NCBI GenBank assembly: GCA_036172665.1
Contig: CM069876.1
Span: 3,968,001 to 4,032,000 of the forward strand
From: Prosopocoilus inquinatus
Taxonomy: Eukaryota; Arthropoda; Insecta; Coleoptera; Lucanidae
DNA: 64,000 bases
Reading direction: 5' to 3'
The position numbers were made by a program, and so were the translations under genes. The first letter of the stretch is position 1, and each line of letters begins with the position of its first letter. Shown one piece after another: positions 33,850-45,999 of the stretch. The notes below the pieces were generated by a model that was not told the origin of the DNA, did no database searches, and was given only the letters and a program-made list of their open reading frames with translations.

Positions 33850-35560
33850 TTTAGGATACGAACTTTCTTTAAATAGGATGCCATGTTTTCTTGTTCTTTT
33901 TGCCTACTGGAGGCTTTTTGTTCTAATCTTAAAATAGAAATATACTGGGTGTGAGGTAAAAAGTATCTCAAGTGAAAATTATGTTGTGTGTAGTCCATAA
34001 TTACTATTTATTAAGTTGTTTTCTTTAGTGTTAATCGTTATACGGGCAACTTTTATTCAAATGAATTTGTATATCTTGGTCCAATTTTTATTTTCCAAAT
34101 ATACTTTACCAAATAAAGAAAATATTTAATATTCAATTAGATTACTTGCCAATGTCTCTTAGAAAATATGGCCAATAATTAAAATTTTGTGATAAAAAAT
34201 TATTGCTACTTGTCAAATTCAATGTCAATTAACTTGTAGCAAGAAGTTGTTAGTTATACAACGACCACCAATGTTTTGGTAAATATTGGGCCAAAATTCA
34301 AGAAAACCTTGATATACCTACAGATATACATGAATTTGAAGAAGAAGGACAGTTGACACTAAAACTTATCAATTTTTAGTGTTTAAGGAGAAATTTTATA
34401 TGATTTGTTGCTTTATTTATTTAAATAAGACTACGAGTATCATGTGAGCCTTAAATAAAGAATAAGGAATCTTAAGGGAATATATCCTTTCTGTATCAAT
34501 TTTGATGTTTTGTAATATGCCTGTTGTATGTGTACTTAATGTTTCTTTTATATTTATTGCTTCTATTTTCTGCAAATTAAGAATGGATATCTGTGTAATG
34601 TTCATCTACTAAGTAGACTTAAGAAAACGTGAACTAAACATTCTACATTTGGTTTGGTGGAGTTTCATCTTTGAGAAAACGTAGGCAGCGTGAAGTAAAA
34701 TTATTTTTGAGGTAAATTCAGTTAAAATATTTTCACTTTTGGACAACAGATGATGTATTGAATGAGTTGACTCTTACGTGCGTAGGTTATATTTTCGATT
34801 TAATTTAAAGCCTCGTTTGACCGCGAAATTGCAAAGACACGAACCCTGTTATGGACAATGGATTGAATTAGTTTTCATTTCGAAATAATAGATGGCGCTA
34901 CCCCTAGTTTCCAACAAGCACGCCAAAAATGCATGCATACGATGAGTAAACGAAATAAATTTATACATCGATCGTAAAGAAAATATTTTTCTTCTTGATA
35001 AATCCCACGTTTCGAATGCCAATGAATTTCTCGATTCCGATCGAACCAATGCAAATACTCGATGACCTGAAAAAATTGATGATTTTAAGTATTAATCGAA
35101 CATCTGTTTTGGTGTGAGAAACCGCGAGGCATGACGTGGCCAATTAAACCGGGTGTTACTTTCTATACATATTCTACTTGATCTCAGTTTAGAAAAAGTC
35201 TTAATAGACGCAGGACCGGATTCGTGTTCTAGACTAAACGATTTATGCAACGAAAAAAAGTTTGCATAGGAGACGCCATCGAGAAGTTTAGAAAGAATTT
35301 TAAAAGAATGTCAAGGTGATTTCTTCGCAGATTTTTTAAATTCCTTTGCAGAAACGAAAACGTTCTACTTCTTCTACTATGGAACATTTTGATTTAATGC
35401 GATTATGTCTGATTTTAGTTCTACATACCTATGTGCAAAACAGTAGCTGTGTCCAGGTTATAAAGTATAACTTTAAGAAATAAATGTTTTTTAAACTTTC
35501 GCAAAATTTGTAACAAATGCTTCATGACAGCAGTCCGCTTTAATAAAAACTTGATCAACA
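33850..35560. other. Spacer, no gene recognised
   Basis: AT-rich. A transposon-end-like sequence (ATACTGGGTGTGAGGTAAAA) begins near 33941, but I could not find its partner. Short open frames here lack family resemblance. Confidence 0.35.
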
Positions 35561-35565
35561 TCATT

Positions 35566-35622
35566 ACACTTAAAATTAAATTCACGAACGTTGGTTAGCA
35601 AGTAAACGGGTTTCTGGGACAC
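35566..35622 (+). repeat. Direct repeat, copy 1 (57 bp)
   Basis: Starts ACACTTAAAATTAAATTCAC and ends TTTCTGGGACAC. It is repeated almost exactly at 36094-36151, 528 bp away in the same orientation. It may be a piece of a degraded LTR pair or a local duplication. Confidence 0.8.
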
Positions 35623-36093
35623 ATTATAAGTCGTTAACTATAGTCGCAATTGACCGACAAGTTCTACGCTGATCTGATCAACATCGATAACTAAACTGCA
35701 TTTTTTCGAATCCAGAAGTAGCTATTCGTAACCGATCCACGTTACTTTCTCCTTGCTCGTCGAGCACAGATAATTTCCTGGATCACTTTAGGTTTAGTTA
35801 AAATACAGAGGTTATGTTTACATTATTTTGATTTTAAATTATTTGATTTCTAATTGCGGAACCGCAAACCTTATGTTAATTCCTCTACCAAACACTAAGC
35901 ATTAAGAGTAATGAAATAAAATAATGAATTTCTCTTACAAGCCATTTGAATTAAGGTTATATGCGCATCTGATCAGCAAAACTTCGTTTTTCTGAAAGCA
36001 ACGTAATTTGTAAGTAGGTCTGATTGGATCAGTTTAGTTCAAGTGCAGTTCAGATACTTAAGTAACTGTTTCAAATGAACACGACTTATGGTA

Positions 36094-36151
36094 ACACTTA
36101 AAATTAAATTCACGAACGTTGGTTAAGCAAGTAACCGGGTTTCTGGGACAC
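36094..36151 (+). repeat. Direct repeat, copy 2 (58 bp)
   Basis: Differs from copy 1 by one inserted base and one substitution. The sequences beyond the repeats do not match. Confidence 0.8.
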
Positions 36152-36473
36152 GCTAAATTGCAAAGCGCTTGTGGTGTTGGCACCTGGTCGTCGTCCGCTT
36201 ATGAGACGACCGGCACGCTGTCCTTATTTCGTTGCCCAAAACTTGCTCCTCAATGAAAGAAGCGCCGGCAATAAACGTAGTCGATCGACGCAAAAGAATA
36301 GTTATGCTGATAACTTTGGAGGACGATACAAAGTTGGAGGGCGATGAAACGCCGAAGTTCAACAAGCCAAGAGTCCACAAAAGCTGAGGGATGTTAAACG
36401 CCGAAGGGGCGGAAAATCAATTTATTCTCGACATATTTTTGATAAAAATTAACTAATTTATCCAAAATTTTTA

Positions 36474-36690
36474 AATTCCTAGGAAAAAAACTGACGTTTC
36501 GATCGACAGTGACAAACAACACTTGTTGTCAACATTTTCACCAGATTTTGAAGTAACCCGGGCAAGTGAGTTTGATTGCAGTTTACGTTCTGGCGCACCT
36601 CCTTGCTGAAGATGTTCCAAATAGGTCCGAAACAGCTGTGCAGAGGATTGTCCTGAGGTCCACCGCAATCGAAATTGACATTCAACTAAT
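36474..36690 (-). repeat. Dispersed repeat related to 51150-51250, with a hammerhead-like motif
   Basis: On the minus strand the words CAGCTGTTTCGGACCTATTT and GATTGCGGTGGACC match the plus-strand block at about 51165-51225. Further along, a CTGGTGA box and a GAAACGTC box flank an internal hairpin (TTGACAACA paired with TGTTGTTTGTCA). That resembles a hammerhead core with one changed base in CTGATGA. Confidence 0.45.
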
Positions 36691-36794
36691 TTAATGTAAT
36701 ATCAATGTAATTATTGAGTTTTTAAGCTCTTCCGTTGACTAAAATAATTTTTAACACTATCGAAATTAATAAGAATAGCGCAGGAGTCACATTT

Positions 36795-36893
36795 AATGGA
36801 ACTCTATTTTTGTGACGTCACATCGTCTCGTAAACAATTGCTTATCGTCTGGCATTGCTAGGCAAAGTGACGTCACAAAAATAGAATTCTATT
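36795..36893. repeat. Fold-back element with TGACGTCA in each arm
   Basis: The left arm AATGGAACTCTATTTTTGTG followed by ACGTCAC matches the complement of the right arm ending at 36893. Arms are about 30 bp with few mismatches and each has the octamer TGACGTCA, the CRE/ATF-type palindrome. Confidence 0.7.
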
Positions 36894-36899
36894 CATCGT

Positions 36900-38910
36900 G
36901 ATCGTCTTTGCTCAGGCTCCCTAAATTCGTTTGATAACTGCCTATTGCCACCCCGATAGTTAGCAACGGGTAAGTAGAAGATACAAAAGTGCGTCGGAGA
37001 AATGACCCCTGTCTCGGGCAAGTTCAGTGAAGAAGGGGGTGAAATTTTCCTCCTGAAACAAAATTCGTAATTCCTCAATTATTTTTGACATTTTGAAAAG
37101 AGCTGACAGAGAAACTGAAATTATTTTCTTGTTTTCCTTGTTCCTTTTTTTTCATGTTCCCGAATGACGACGTTTACCACGTTTTATTGGTTTTACAAAA
37201 AAAAAAAATCAAAAGATTTTTTTGCTTGATTTATAAGGAACATATCTGTAATTAAAATTTCAAACTGAAAACAGGGTGTTCTTAAGGTCGTAAAAAAACC
37301 AAATCGACATTTTTAACCTTTTTGATTTTTTGAATCCTCCCTGTAATTGTTACGGATTTGTTAATTGATTTCTTAACATTTCCAATTTATTAGGCAAGTA
37401 TTCCTTGAAAACAACTTATTTTAAGCGTCCCCACAAATAAAAATCTGAAATTGTTAAGTCATAAAAAAATGTACTAGTTTTGTCAATATGTGAACTTGGA
37501 TTGAGTTTACTATAATAAAAAAAAATCGAATTTTACAAAAAAAAGTGTCGAAGTAAGAAAAATTGTACGATTTCGTATTGTTAGACTTAAATAAAAAGTA
37601 AAACGTTTAATGAAATCTGAACTAAACATTCTACATTTGGCGATCTACATTAGTTTTCTTCAATGCATCTTCTGTATATATAACGACTCTTTTTCTATTT
37701 ATTTAAACCTCTGGTAATTAATCTTTGTCAAATCCAATGGAATATCAAAGGACATTTGTCACTTTTATGTCCGTCAGAAACAAAAAAATGTGCATTTAAA
37801 AATATAGTAACGGAGAGCATCCACGACTCTAACTCACAAGGAGAGTATAATTTTTAAAATTAATTGTGGTCGTTAACACAGTCCATTGTTGTTTGAATGC
37901 AGAAGTATTATAAATATGATAAATGAGACGTTAGAGATCGCTACTGTCGCATTAACTCGTTTTAAAATCTGTCCCGGACGTTTCTGGGCGCATTAATATC
38001 ATATACGCGATTAGCCGTGAATGGGAGCAACCTCTTTTTACAGGGAACTTAATATCGAATAATAGGCCAGACACTCTTAGTAAAAATTTTGGGATGATAT
38101 CAAAACTCATTTCTCCTCGACTGTAGCTGACAGAAGGTCTGATAGCCACGCCCTGTTGTAAAAATATTATATTAATGTGTTAATAATGGCCCTAAGAGAA
38201 TAATGATGCGATTTTGAAAAGGAAATCTGATAATTCTATGATTGATGTTCTTCCACAGTTTCACTACAAGACACTCAGGTAGGTAAAGGATTAAGGGATA
38301 TTATTGATACGTTCGTGCCATAATTAACAGAAAATTATAGAAGATTTGGCTTACTTTTCTTTTTTAAGCAGCTGATAAGCCGACAGAGAAGTGATTGTTA
38401 TAGTTATACACGAAAACCACACGAAAAACCGAGGACATACCTTGCCCTAAACCACGGAACTGCATTTATAGTTCATTTCGTAATTGATTACTAGAGAGCG
38501 GCCAGTTTTAGATTTTTCAAATCAAAAGTATACAAACTGACTTGAATAAGTCTTTTATAAAATGTTGAATGAGTACGGATAAGTAAATAAGAATGTGTAA
38601 ATGCCCCTTGATCTTTAATTTAATGCTCTGGATAATAATCTTAGGTAAAGCTTAAATTATCCGCTTCTTACTGATTACTCCCTATAGTTTAATTTTGTTT
38701 AGAAGAAATTTGAATAATAAATAATAAATAATAAATTGGTCCCATGTATATGGACCACATCTATGGGCTAGCAAAATAAAATTACATGAAACAATTGTTT
38801 GCCAAATTCCAGACACTTTTCTCGTAAATATATTTGAACTAATTTCTCTTTTATTTATTCTTATTCTTTATTTATTTTTTTTGTGTGATTTTAGCACTTT
38901 TTCTTTAATC
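36900..38910. other. No gene recognised
   Basis: AT-rich and rich in poly-A and poly-T runs. A fragment with ACAGGGTGTTCTTAAGGTCG near 37273 is a transposon-end-like word without a visible partner. Confidence 0.35.
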
Positions 38911-41330
38911 TGTGCTGTTAATTAATGTTTTGTTACAGTCAAAATCCATTTCGGCAACAACGCCTCCGAGGTCACCGCATTGGTTTTCATGTATATGTAG
39001 CAACGTGGCTGTATTCACCGGAAGCGATTTTTTTGGAACACCTTATTTGTCCTTCAAATATTCCGACCTCACCTTTTTCCGATTGGTTGGTCCAACCTGG
39101 TACGGTTATCCAATGGGAAAAAGCAAAAATGCGCTTTTGCAGGCAGTCTTATCGCCATTATCGATACCGACACGTTCGAGGCAGGTTATGTGCGTTGTAT
39201 ATTCTCGTGAATTTGTACTGAATTTGTTACAAGATTCAATCAAAACAGTTCTTCTGGAATTAAATCGACTCATCACGGAAACGCGTCCTATTTTGAACAA
39301 AGTTAACCAAAGTCTACCATGTGGTAGATACATTATTTTGCACATTTAATTTGTTATTATCACTGAGTTAACCGTCTCCCTTTTCAAAATGGACGTTCGC
39401 GTTGGACGACGGGCCCCATTTCTCACATTTCAGTTTCATTTATTTCGTGTGTTTTTACGTCAATTTCCATTACGTTTGATTATTTGGAATACTCAATTAA
39501 CCTTGGAAGTACTTTTGTAAGATATGACGTGAGAGAGTAATCTTTGACTCGTCTCTCTGGTGCGATCGTAACTCCTGTGAAGGTTCCGGAATCCAAGAAA
39601 ATGGAGTTGTCCACAGACTCCTCTTAAATGACTGCGTTCCTTGGAGAGGTGAACGATGTTACTGGAGGTTGCAGTCTTCGTAAACATGTACTTGACTGGT
39701 TGACCAAATATACGAGACTGCGTTAGATGGTGTGTAGGTGCAGATGTATGAAGATTCGCCTGACTACAGTAATAGAGCACTAGGCAAATATATGTATACG
39801 ACAAGCCTGATTACGATATAGAGCACTGGGCTATCGTGCTTGTGTTTGTGTGTGTGTGTACGTCAGACTACAAGAGAGAGCGCGCGAAGTATGTGTAAGT
39901 GATTTGTCAGGTATATTCTGTGGTATGTTCTGTTTCAGTTATTAACAGATTTCTTTCTCTCTTTTTATGGAATCGTTTTAATTGGAGTTGTTATTGGAGC
40001 TTTATTGGGTCCTTTACAGCCGGATTAATTTTTCTTTCGGCTCTCTCGTACTGGTTGAAACATCCGTGCCGAGCCAACTGTTCACTGCCGAGACTGCAAA
40101 CAAGTTATGATTGCACGTCGAATTGACCGAACCCAGTACGACGAAACCTTGACTCCGGAGGACAGTACATCAGCTGCACCTAACGTTTCCTTTACTAGTT
40201 TATTTATTTGTGAACAAGATCATCACGGCGACAAGGTGCATAATTATAAGAACATTAATAAGAGTTGATTAGTTATTTAATTTTAATAGTTCATAAATTC
40301 CGTACGGCTTTTGGACAAAAGTCCACCTGTTCGAGCAGATCTAACTCCTTCGCGAAGATTTGCTCCGAATTTTGTTTGATGTACCTTGGACTTTTGTGTC
40401 ATATTAATTAGCCCCAGACACATTTACTTTGTAACATTTAAATTAATAAATATTTTTACGACAATTGTGTTTTATTATTGTCTACTCCCTACGCGTGAAC
40501 TGAAGCGTATAGAAGAATAACTTAAAGGGTTGGGTTGGGTTGTGTTGAACTGCAGCGTGTAGAAGAACAACTCAAAGAGTATCTTGCTTCGCATTCTTTT
40601 AATAATGCCTTATAAAACCAAGAAACTCACCTGCCAATTAATTGATTTGTATTCCTGAATTTTTTTGATGCGTCGATCCTTTTCCTAAGTTTATGTGCTT
40701 TCCAAAAAGATTAAAAAATTTTGAAGAATCATCATGAATCGACCGTAAAAGCGAGAAGCTTATTTAATTAACAAAATAATTTCCTTAAAACTATATATAG
40801 TATCGAAGTTTCGAAACGTGAATTTTGCGCGTGTATACGGCGCGTAATATTAGACCGCAATTCTTGTGCATTTGACGACAACCCCTCGTTCGAACAACTT
40901 TAAACTTCATAAATAAGGAATAAAGTTCCGCCAACTTTGTTCAAGTTGTGCCGGGATGATTATTTTAACGGAGGAACCATCTGGCGGCATCTCTCAGAAA
41001 TGTTGATAATGAGAATTGCTTCTTCTCCCAAATGTTATTCCAGTTGATACGGAATCGCTTACTGCGGAAACAGTTTCGCTTAGGAGACACGGAAACTCGA
41101 CGAAAGTAACTTGGTTCGTGGTAATTTCTTTAATCGGCGAAAGCTGACGCTCCTTGAGTTACGAACAGATAAGAAATTCTGTAGGTATAGCTGAAATTAC
41201 AAGTTTTTAAGTTTAAGTTGATGAGAGAGAATTATTTATTTCAAAAGTTAGCTGTCTAACAAAGAAAATAAGAAGAAAATTAGGTACATTGTCTTAATAA
41301 AGCAGCTGGAAAAAAACATAATGTATGGCA
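38911..41330. other. Less AT-rich region, product not recognised
   Basis: Open frames at 38912-39349 (145 aa) and 39899-40126 overlap others on both strands and resemble no family I know. A GT microsatellite lies near 39841-39860. Around 39745-39840 two diverged copies of a GCCTGA...ATAGAGCAC block occur. An AATAAA at about 40444 and this patchy composition would fit a degraded LTR element or non-coding exons, but neither can be shown. Confidence 0.3.
40497..40578 (+). repeat. Tandem duplication, 50-bp period
   Basis: GAACTGAAGCGTATAGAAGA at 40497 and GAACTGCAGCGTGTAGAAGA at 40547 are two copies of one unit, separated by a GGGTTGGGTTGTGTT linker. Confidence 0.7.
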
Positions 41331-42576
41331 TACAGGCTGTTTCAAATTCGACCTTCACAATGGGGATCTCAGTTATTTGAAGAGACTGTTAGAGTTCGAT
41401 TTGCCCGAACCGTTTTGGCAAGTACGCTACGCGTTTGGTTCATTCGTGAACTTGGCAACATTTCACGAAAATGTCGTTAATGCACCGTCTCAAATACTAG
41501 TTTGTTATTGGCCTATCGTTTCAAAATTCTACCACCATCTATTTACCAATTAGTTGACCATTTTCTGTGCTGGCTTACGTTTTGCCGCCATTGTAATTCA
41601 TTCTGCTGAGCGACATGTTAGAGTACGTTTGTGTTCTCGCTAATTTCAGGAATCTGTGTAAATCTGATTGCAAGATTCATCTAAATAGTTTATCTGGAAT
41701 TCACTGAGCTCACCTGAAAGCAACGAATCGCTAGGATTGACGCAAATAACAGGTATACAGGCGCCATTAATCACGTTGAACGTTGTAACAGTTCTCATTT
41801 TCTTTCAGCGACAGATTCGTTTTATTGCGGGGGCATATTTGTGAGCAACGATAGGCCTGAGGATAATGTGAACGTGTGCCTTATCTTCGAGGCTCCATAC
41901 CTGAATTACCGTTTCATTTCGGCATTCGGCGGGTCCAAATTCACGTACCTTAAGGGGAGATGGCAGTTAGTTCAACGCAACGACCGTGAACCAAGATGAA
42001 AATGTCACTGGTTTGAAGCGACGCGCAAGAGCGACGTGGATTGCATACGCCCTCTAATTACGGAATTATTATTAACCTTTTTTTCCATTATCTTTATTTC
42101 ACCGGATTAACCCTCTGGTACAGGCGTATTAATTTTTTACAGGAAAGGACGCGTTGGGTCTGGCAAACCCCAAAAAGAGAAAAACCTTTTTTCCCAAACA
42201 GTCATATATTTTTGACAAAATAATGTATGCATCTTTAATAGGAGTATTACTTAAATGTAACTTTTGTCAAAACCGACATGCGCACCTCGTTTTCCGATCT
42301 TTGCAAAAAGCGCATCTTCCACGTTTATTTTCAATGTTCGTTACACGCTCTACCCTTTGAATGTTGAATGCCACTAATTTTAGCTGCAAGCTGTCGAATC
42401 TCTCTTGATAAGTATTTAAACTGAATTCTTGCCTTCATATAACCCATTAAAAGCCCTTTATCAAGTTATGCTAAAACTATTCTTCGCGATTCTTTTGCGT
42501 TTTCATTGCAGCCTTTATATATAACAAAAACGTTTATTCCTGCGATATTTAGGAGTCCATAAAGGATGACCATGGG

Positions 42577-44076
42577 TCACCTACACGTATTTCTGGCCAA
42601 ATCGTATTTTGCAGAAAGTTGATCTACCGTATCAACTCCATATTTTGTGGAGTTGTAAAAAGTGATTACCTCGGGTTTGTTATCATCGCCGGACTCCGGA
42701 TCAACCGAGTCGTCATGATGGAGAATTGACAGTAAAATAACTTGTCCATTTTTTCTTTGGAACGTACGATACAATCGTAAAAAAACTCGTTGAGAATTTG
42801 TCTCTTGTTTTCTGCCAATGTACCAACCATCGACAAGCGATAGTTTTGTAATAAATTATTGTCAACTTCAACCGATGCATACCAATTATCCATGGTAACA
42901 TTTCTTTTTGAGTGGGAAATAGGGAAGCAGAGTCTATTGATTACTTCATAGGAAGTACTGCTCACGAAAAACGGACCTTCGGGCTGCTTACCATAATACC
43001 TCCATATTGTACATGTAGACAGTGTGCGAGTCAACTAAAGAAAGTTCTTTATGCCATGTCGTGCCGGTTTATTGGGCACAAATCAGGTGTTCCAATAAGG
43101 ACGCAAGATTCGAATTTTATGCCATTTTTGATAGTCATAATGAAACGTGATTATAACGTGACATATCGAATGTGGACAGATCGGAGTTAGTAAACATGGA
43201 GCATTATACGATACAACGCGTCCTGATTGTTAAACATTATGATGAAAGTTTTATTTCGACCATACGTAAAGTGGGTCCAATTTTCAGTCGAAAGAATTCA
43301 TCTAAAAGAATAATCGAAAAATTCGAGAGTGCTGGTTCACTTTGTGATGTGAAACACGAGAGGAGCTCATAGAGGTCGTTCAGAACAAAACATTCAGGCA
43401 GTTTGTGAGAGTGTGGCCGAAAGTTCAGAAAAGTCGATTCGTCATCGTGCGAAAGAATTGGACATTACGACAGCCACTTTTCAGAGTATATTCACTAAAG
43501 ATTTGCTTCTCCATGCCTACAAAGTTCAATTGACTCAACAACTTCTGCCAAGAAACCATGCACAGCGTAGAGAGTTTACCAATTGGATCCTTTGATCTAA
43601 ATCTTGTGCTCTTATTGAAACGCCCTTTACATTCTAAAACGGCAACGCCCTCGAAACGACTGACGCATTTCATCAATAGCAACATAAGCGCGCACTGTAT
43701 AGTACTTCTGACAGTTTCTTACCACGTCCTCAAACAGCTTCCTCCTCACTAATGCTAGGTTATCCCCGTTTTTACGGTCAGTCCTCGTTCGAATATCATC
43801 TATTCGTAAATAACGCATTAGAAAATGGAATCTCCTATGTGCCATTGTGGCCGGGAAGAACTCGATACCAGTTCCATCTGCAGACCAAAATTCATAAATG
43901 GATGTTTTACCTCCATGATATACGCCAGCTAGGTAAAGTAAACCTAAAAGAGCTCTCATTTGACGCACATCCGTTGGTCTGGTATCGGATTTATGTGCAC
44001 GTATACTTTCAATATAAGTGTTGGTACTCTCGACTAATTCAGTCATTATGATTACATCGTCGAAAAAAGTTGCCAA
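42577..44076 (-). pseudogene. piggyBac transposase remnant, interrupted
   Basis: On the minus strand from 44076: RQMRALLGLLYLAGVYHGGK, FWSADGTGIEFFPATMAHRR, FLMRYLRIDD and YVAIDEMRQSFRGRC (first catalytic aspartate). After an interruption come a KNGIKF block, VTMDNWYASVEVDNNLLQNY with a second aspartate, and PEVITFYNSTKYGVDTVDQL with a third. These are the DDE_Tnp_1_7 motifs in the right order. Frameshifts near 42700 and 43030 and an inserted element at about 43172-43600 make it inactive. The N-terminal region and the cysteine-rich C-terminus are missing. Confidence 0.85.
43172..43600 (+). pseudogene. DUF4817-type transposon fragment inserted in piggyBac
   Basis: The plus-strand frames read MEHYTIQRVLIVKHYDESF, IIEKFESAGSLCDVK and, after a frameshift, EKSIRHRAKELDITTATFQS with KVQLTQQLLPRNHAQRREF and TNWIL. 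This is the two-helix-turn-helix N-terminal domain of the Tc1/mariner-like transposases annotated as DUF4817. The catalytic half is missing. It runs opposite to piggyBac and sits where the piggyBac frame is broken, so it is a later insertion. Confidence 0.7.
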
Positions 44077-44159
44077 AATTCTTATGGGGATGATGCACGT
44101 CTATCTCTTTAAATAAGTAACGAATCCATGATGAAGGTGGAATTTGAAACCAGCCTGTA

Positions 44160-45768
44160 TATAAAAAATAATCGTCTGCTTTCTGTAAATAAATTAAAAA
44201 AAAATATTATTCTTATTATTAACTATAAAAGGGCGCGCAGTCATTTCCTCAAATGTATTCGAATTATTCAAGAAATAACAGTTAAAGTGTTTTCTTTAAA
44301 ATGTTTTTTTGATTTTATAAATATGTAGTTCCTTCAGTTAAAAAGCATTCTAAGTTAAATATCATCTCAAGATGTAACACTATTAGTTATACCACCCGCC
44401 AGGAGGGCGCTCAGCTTCCACATCTTCCCGAACATGGTGTCGACACAGGTCATCAATCATCTGAGAATCCCCAGGCTGTCGGACACCTATAACCGAAATC
44501 GAACGAAACATCGACCCTTCAAGACCTCCTTCTCTTTCTTCGACACGTTCAACAGCGATACACCCATTTCGTTCTGACGGAGCGACACGTGAGCTCAGCA
44601 TTTCGCCGAAGGGTGTAACACAGTTTATACCGTGATACTAGAATGAATCGTCTCGGGTATTTGTCATGAAGGCGTGATATTAAAATTCTGATCATCTGAT
44701 GAACATGTTTGAATTAATCATATTCCGTGACAATCTTTAAATTAACACGTTCGTTCTAACTTCATTGTGAATAACCAGAGGCGAGTGTCAGTAAAACTGA
44801 TTGTTAAGTTATGTCGGTGTGTAGAGAGAGTAAAAATGATTTTATTCTTTACGACTTTGAAGTTTCTTGTAAAATTTACTTGTATGTAGTATCCTACATT
44901 TTGGGATAATTTTTATCATATTTTTTCCTGTGTATGAGTTATATTAAATAAATTCACAAGCGCTTTATACAAAGCATACAAAAGAGCTCGCAAAGTTCCC
45001 AAACTTTATATTATACCGTGTTTAGAAATTCTCGTCTATTCAAAATTTTATATAAGAAATTTATATGTAGAGTGAAACCGTGGTACATGTTGTAAAACTT
45101 TCCGCCCAGACTTGCGTTGCATAAACACGGGCGCAGTTCTTGTGAAGTTTCAGTTCGCAACCCCAGCTGGCTTCCCCGTCATGTTTTACTTTTGAATCTC
45201 GCATTCGAAACTCGACTTATTTTTCAGTTGCAAAACTTGCGCGATTCTATTGCGATCGCGTTTTCAGGCGAGCGGAGCGCGATAAACTTGCGCAAAAAAT
45301 CCCGGCGCTTCACCGTGAGGGTGTCAAGCGCTAAACTTTGTATTAACAAGAAATGAATGGTCTTTGTTTCGAAGTAAAATTGGTTAAGAGCCAGATCTCA
45401 AAGGATTATTTCCATAAAGTTCATATTCGTGGGAGATCTGCGCGCAAAGTTCGGTTATGAATTTCAATAAGTTATATATTAGTATTTACAGAGGGTCTAC
45501 ACTCGAGTTTGCTTCATTATTTACAAGGAAGTTTCAGATTTTCGACCCGCCTTGAATTTGTCTGCTGTAAACAAAGCAAATGCTCTTTGTTTGTGCACGA
45601 AATAATAATTCATTTTACTTCAATTCTACAATGAATTAATCTAACAGGATCTTATTATAAAGTCTTCTCTTAAGTTTATCAACACAAAGTCTTATTAAAA
45701 GAAATGCTTCTATTTTGTACTTCATGTATCCATCATATTGTTCTTTTTGCAACATATCAACATATTTT
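44160..45768. other. Region with GC-rich patches, no certain gene
   Basis: A minus-strand frame at 44383-44601, which extends upstream to a possible acceptor (CATTCTAG, at about 44640), encodes an acidic, proline-tipped 72-aa tail with balanced composition. It could be a terminal exon, but no family is recognised. Around 45100-45330 is another GC-rich patch with restriction-like GCGCGA words and no clear product. Both may be exons or regulatory DNA of a large host gene. Confidence 0.25.
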
Positions 45769-45986
45769 GCAATTCAGGAAAGAATACATGCACGTCATAT
45801 ACGGAACTCATCTATTTCAGGTGGTTGCACTAGGTTAATCAAGACTATCATTAATTTCGTATTTGAACTTGATTTAATAGTTCATTTCCGATACATAAAA
45901 ATTCGCATAGCGTTGATCAACGTGGTGCAATCACCTGAAACAGACTAGATCCGTATATGACGTGCATGTATTCTTTCCTGAATTGA
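45769..45986. repeat. Long hairpin, arms about 105 bp
   Basis: CAATTCAGGAAAGAATACAT with GCACGTCATATACGG starts at 45770, and its complement ends at 45986. Matching continues through TTTCAGGTG, TTGCAC and TTGATCAA-like blocks to the centre near 45878, with mismatches increasing inward. Probably a fold-back transposon. No coding sequence. Confidence 0.8.
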
Positions 45987-45999
45987 ACTGTATTTGAAT

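Larger units (their letters stand above)
41331..44159. mobile_element. 2.8-kb span bounded by inverted repeats, enclosing piggyBac
   Basis: The left end TACAGGCTGTTTCAAATTCG (41331), followed by ACCTTCA, ATGG and TTATTTGAAGAGA, matches the complemented right end TACAGGCTGGTTTCAAATTC (44159), CACCTTCA, ATGG and TTATTTAAAGAGATAG. Matching extends over about 60 bp. The piggyBac remnant lies inside, but these termini do not look like piggyBac ends, so they may belong to another element that it entered. The interior 41400-42560 encodes nothing recognised. Confidence 0.55.

Noticed and set aside
38912..39349. 145-aa frame and overlapping frames on both strands
   Set aside because: Three frames are open in the same stretch and none shows known motifs; kept only as an unrecognised region.
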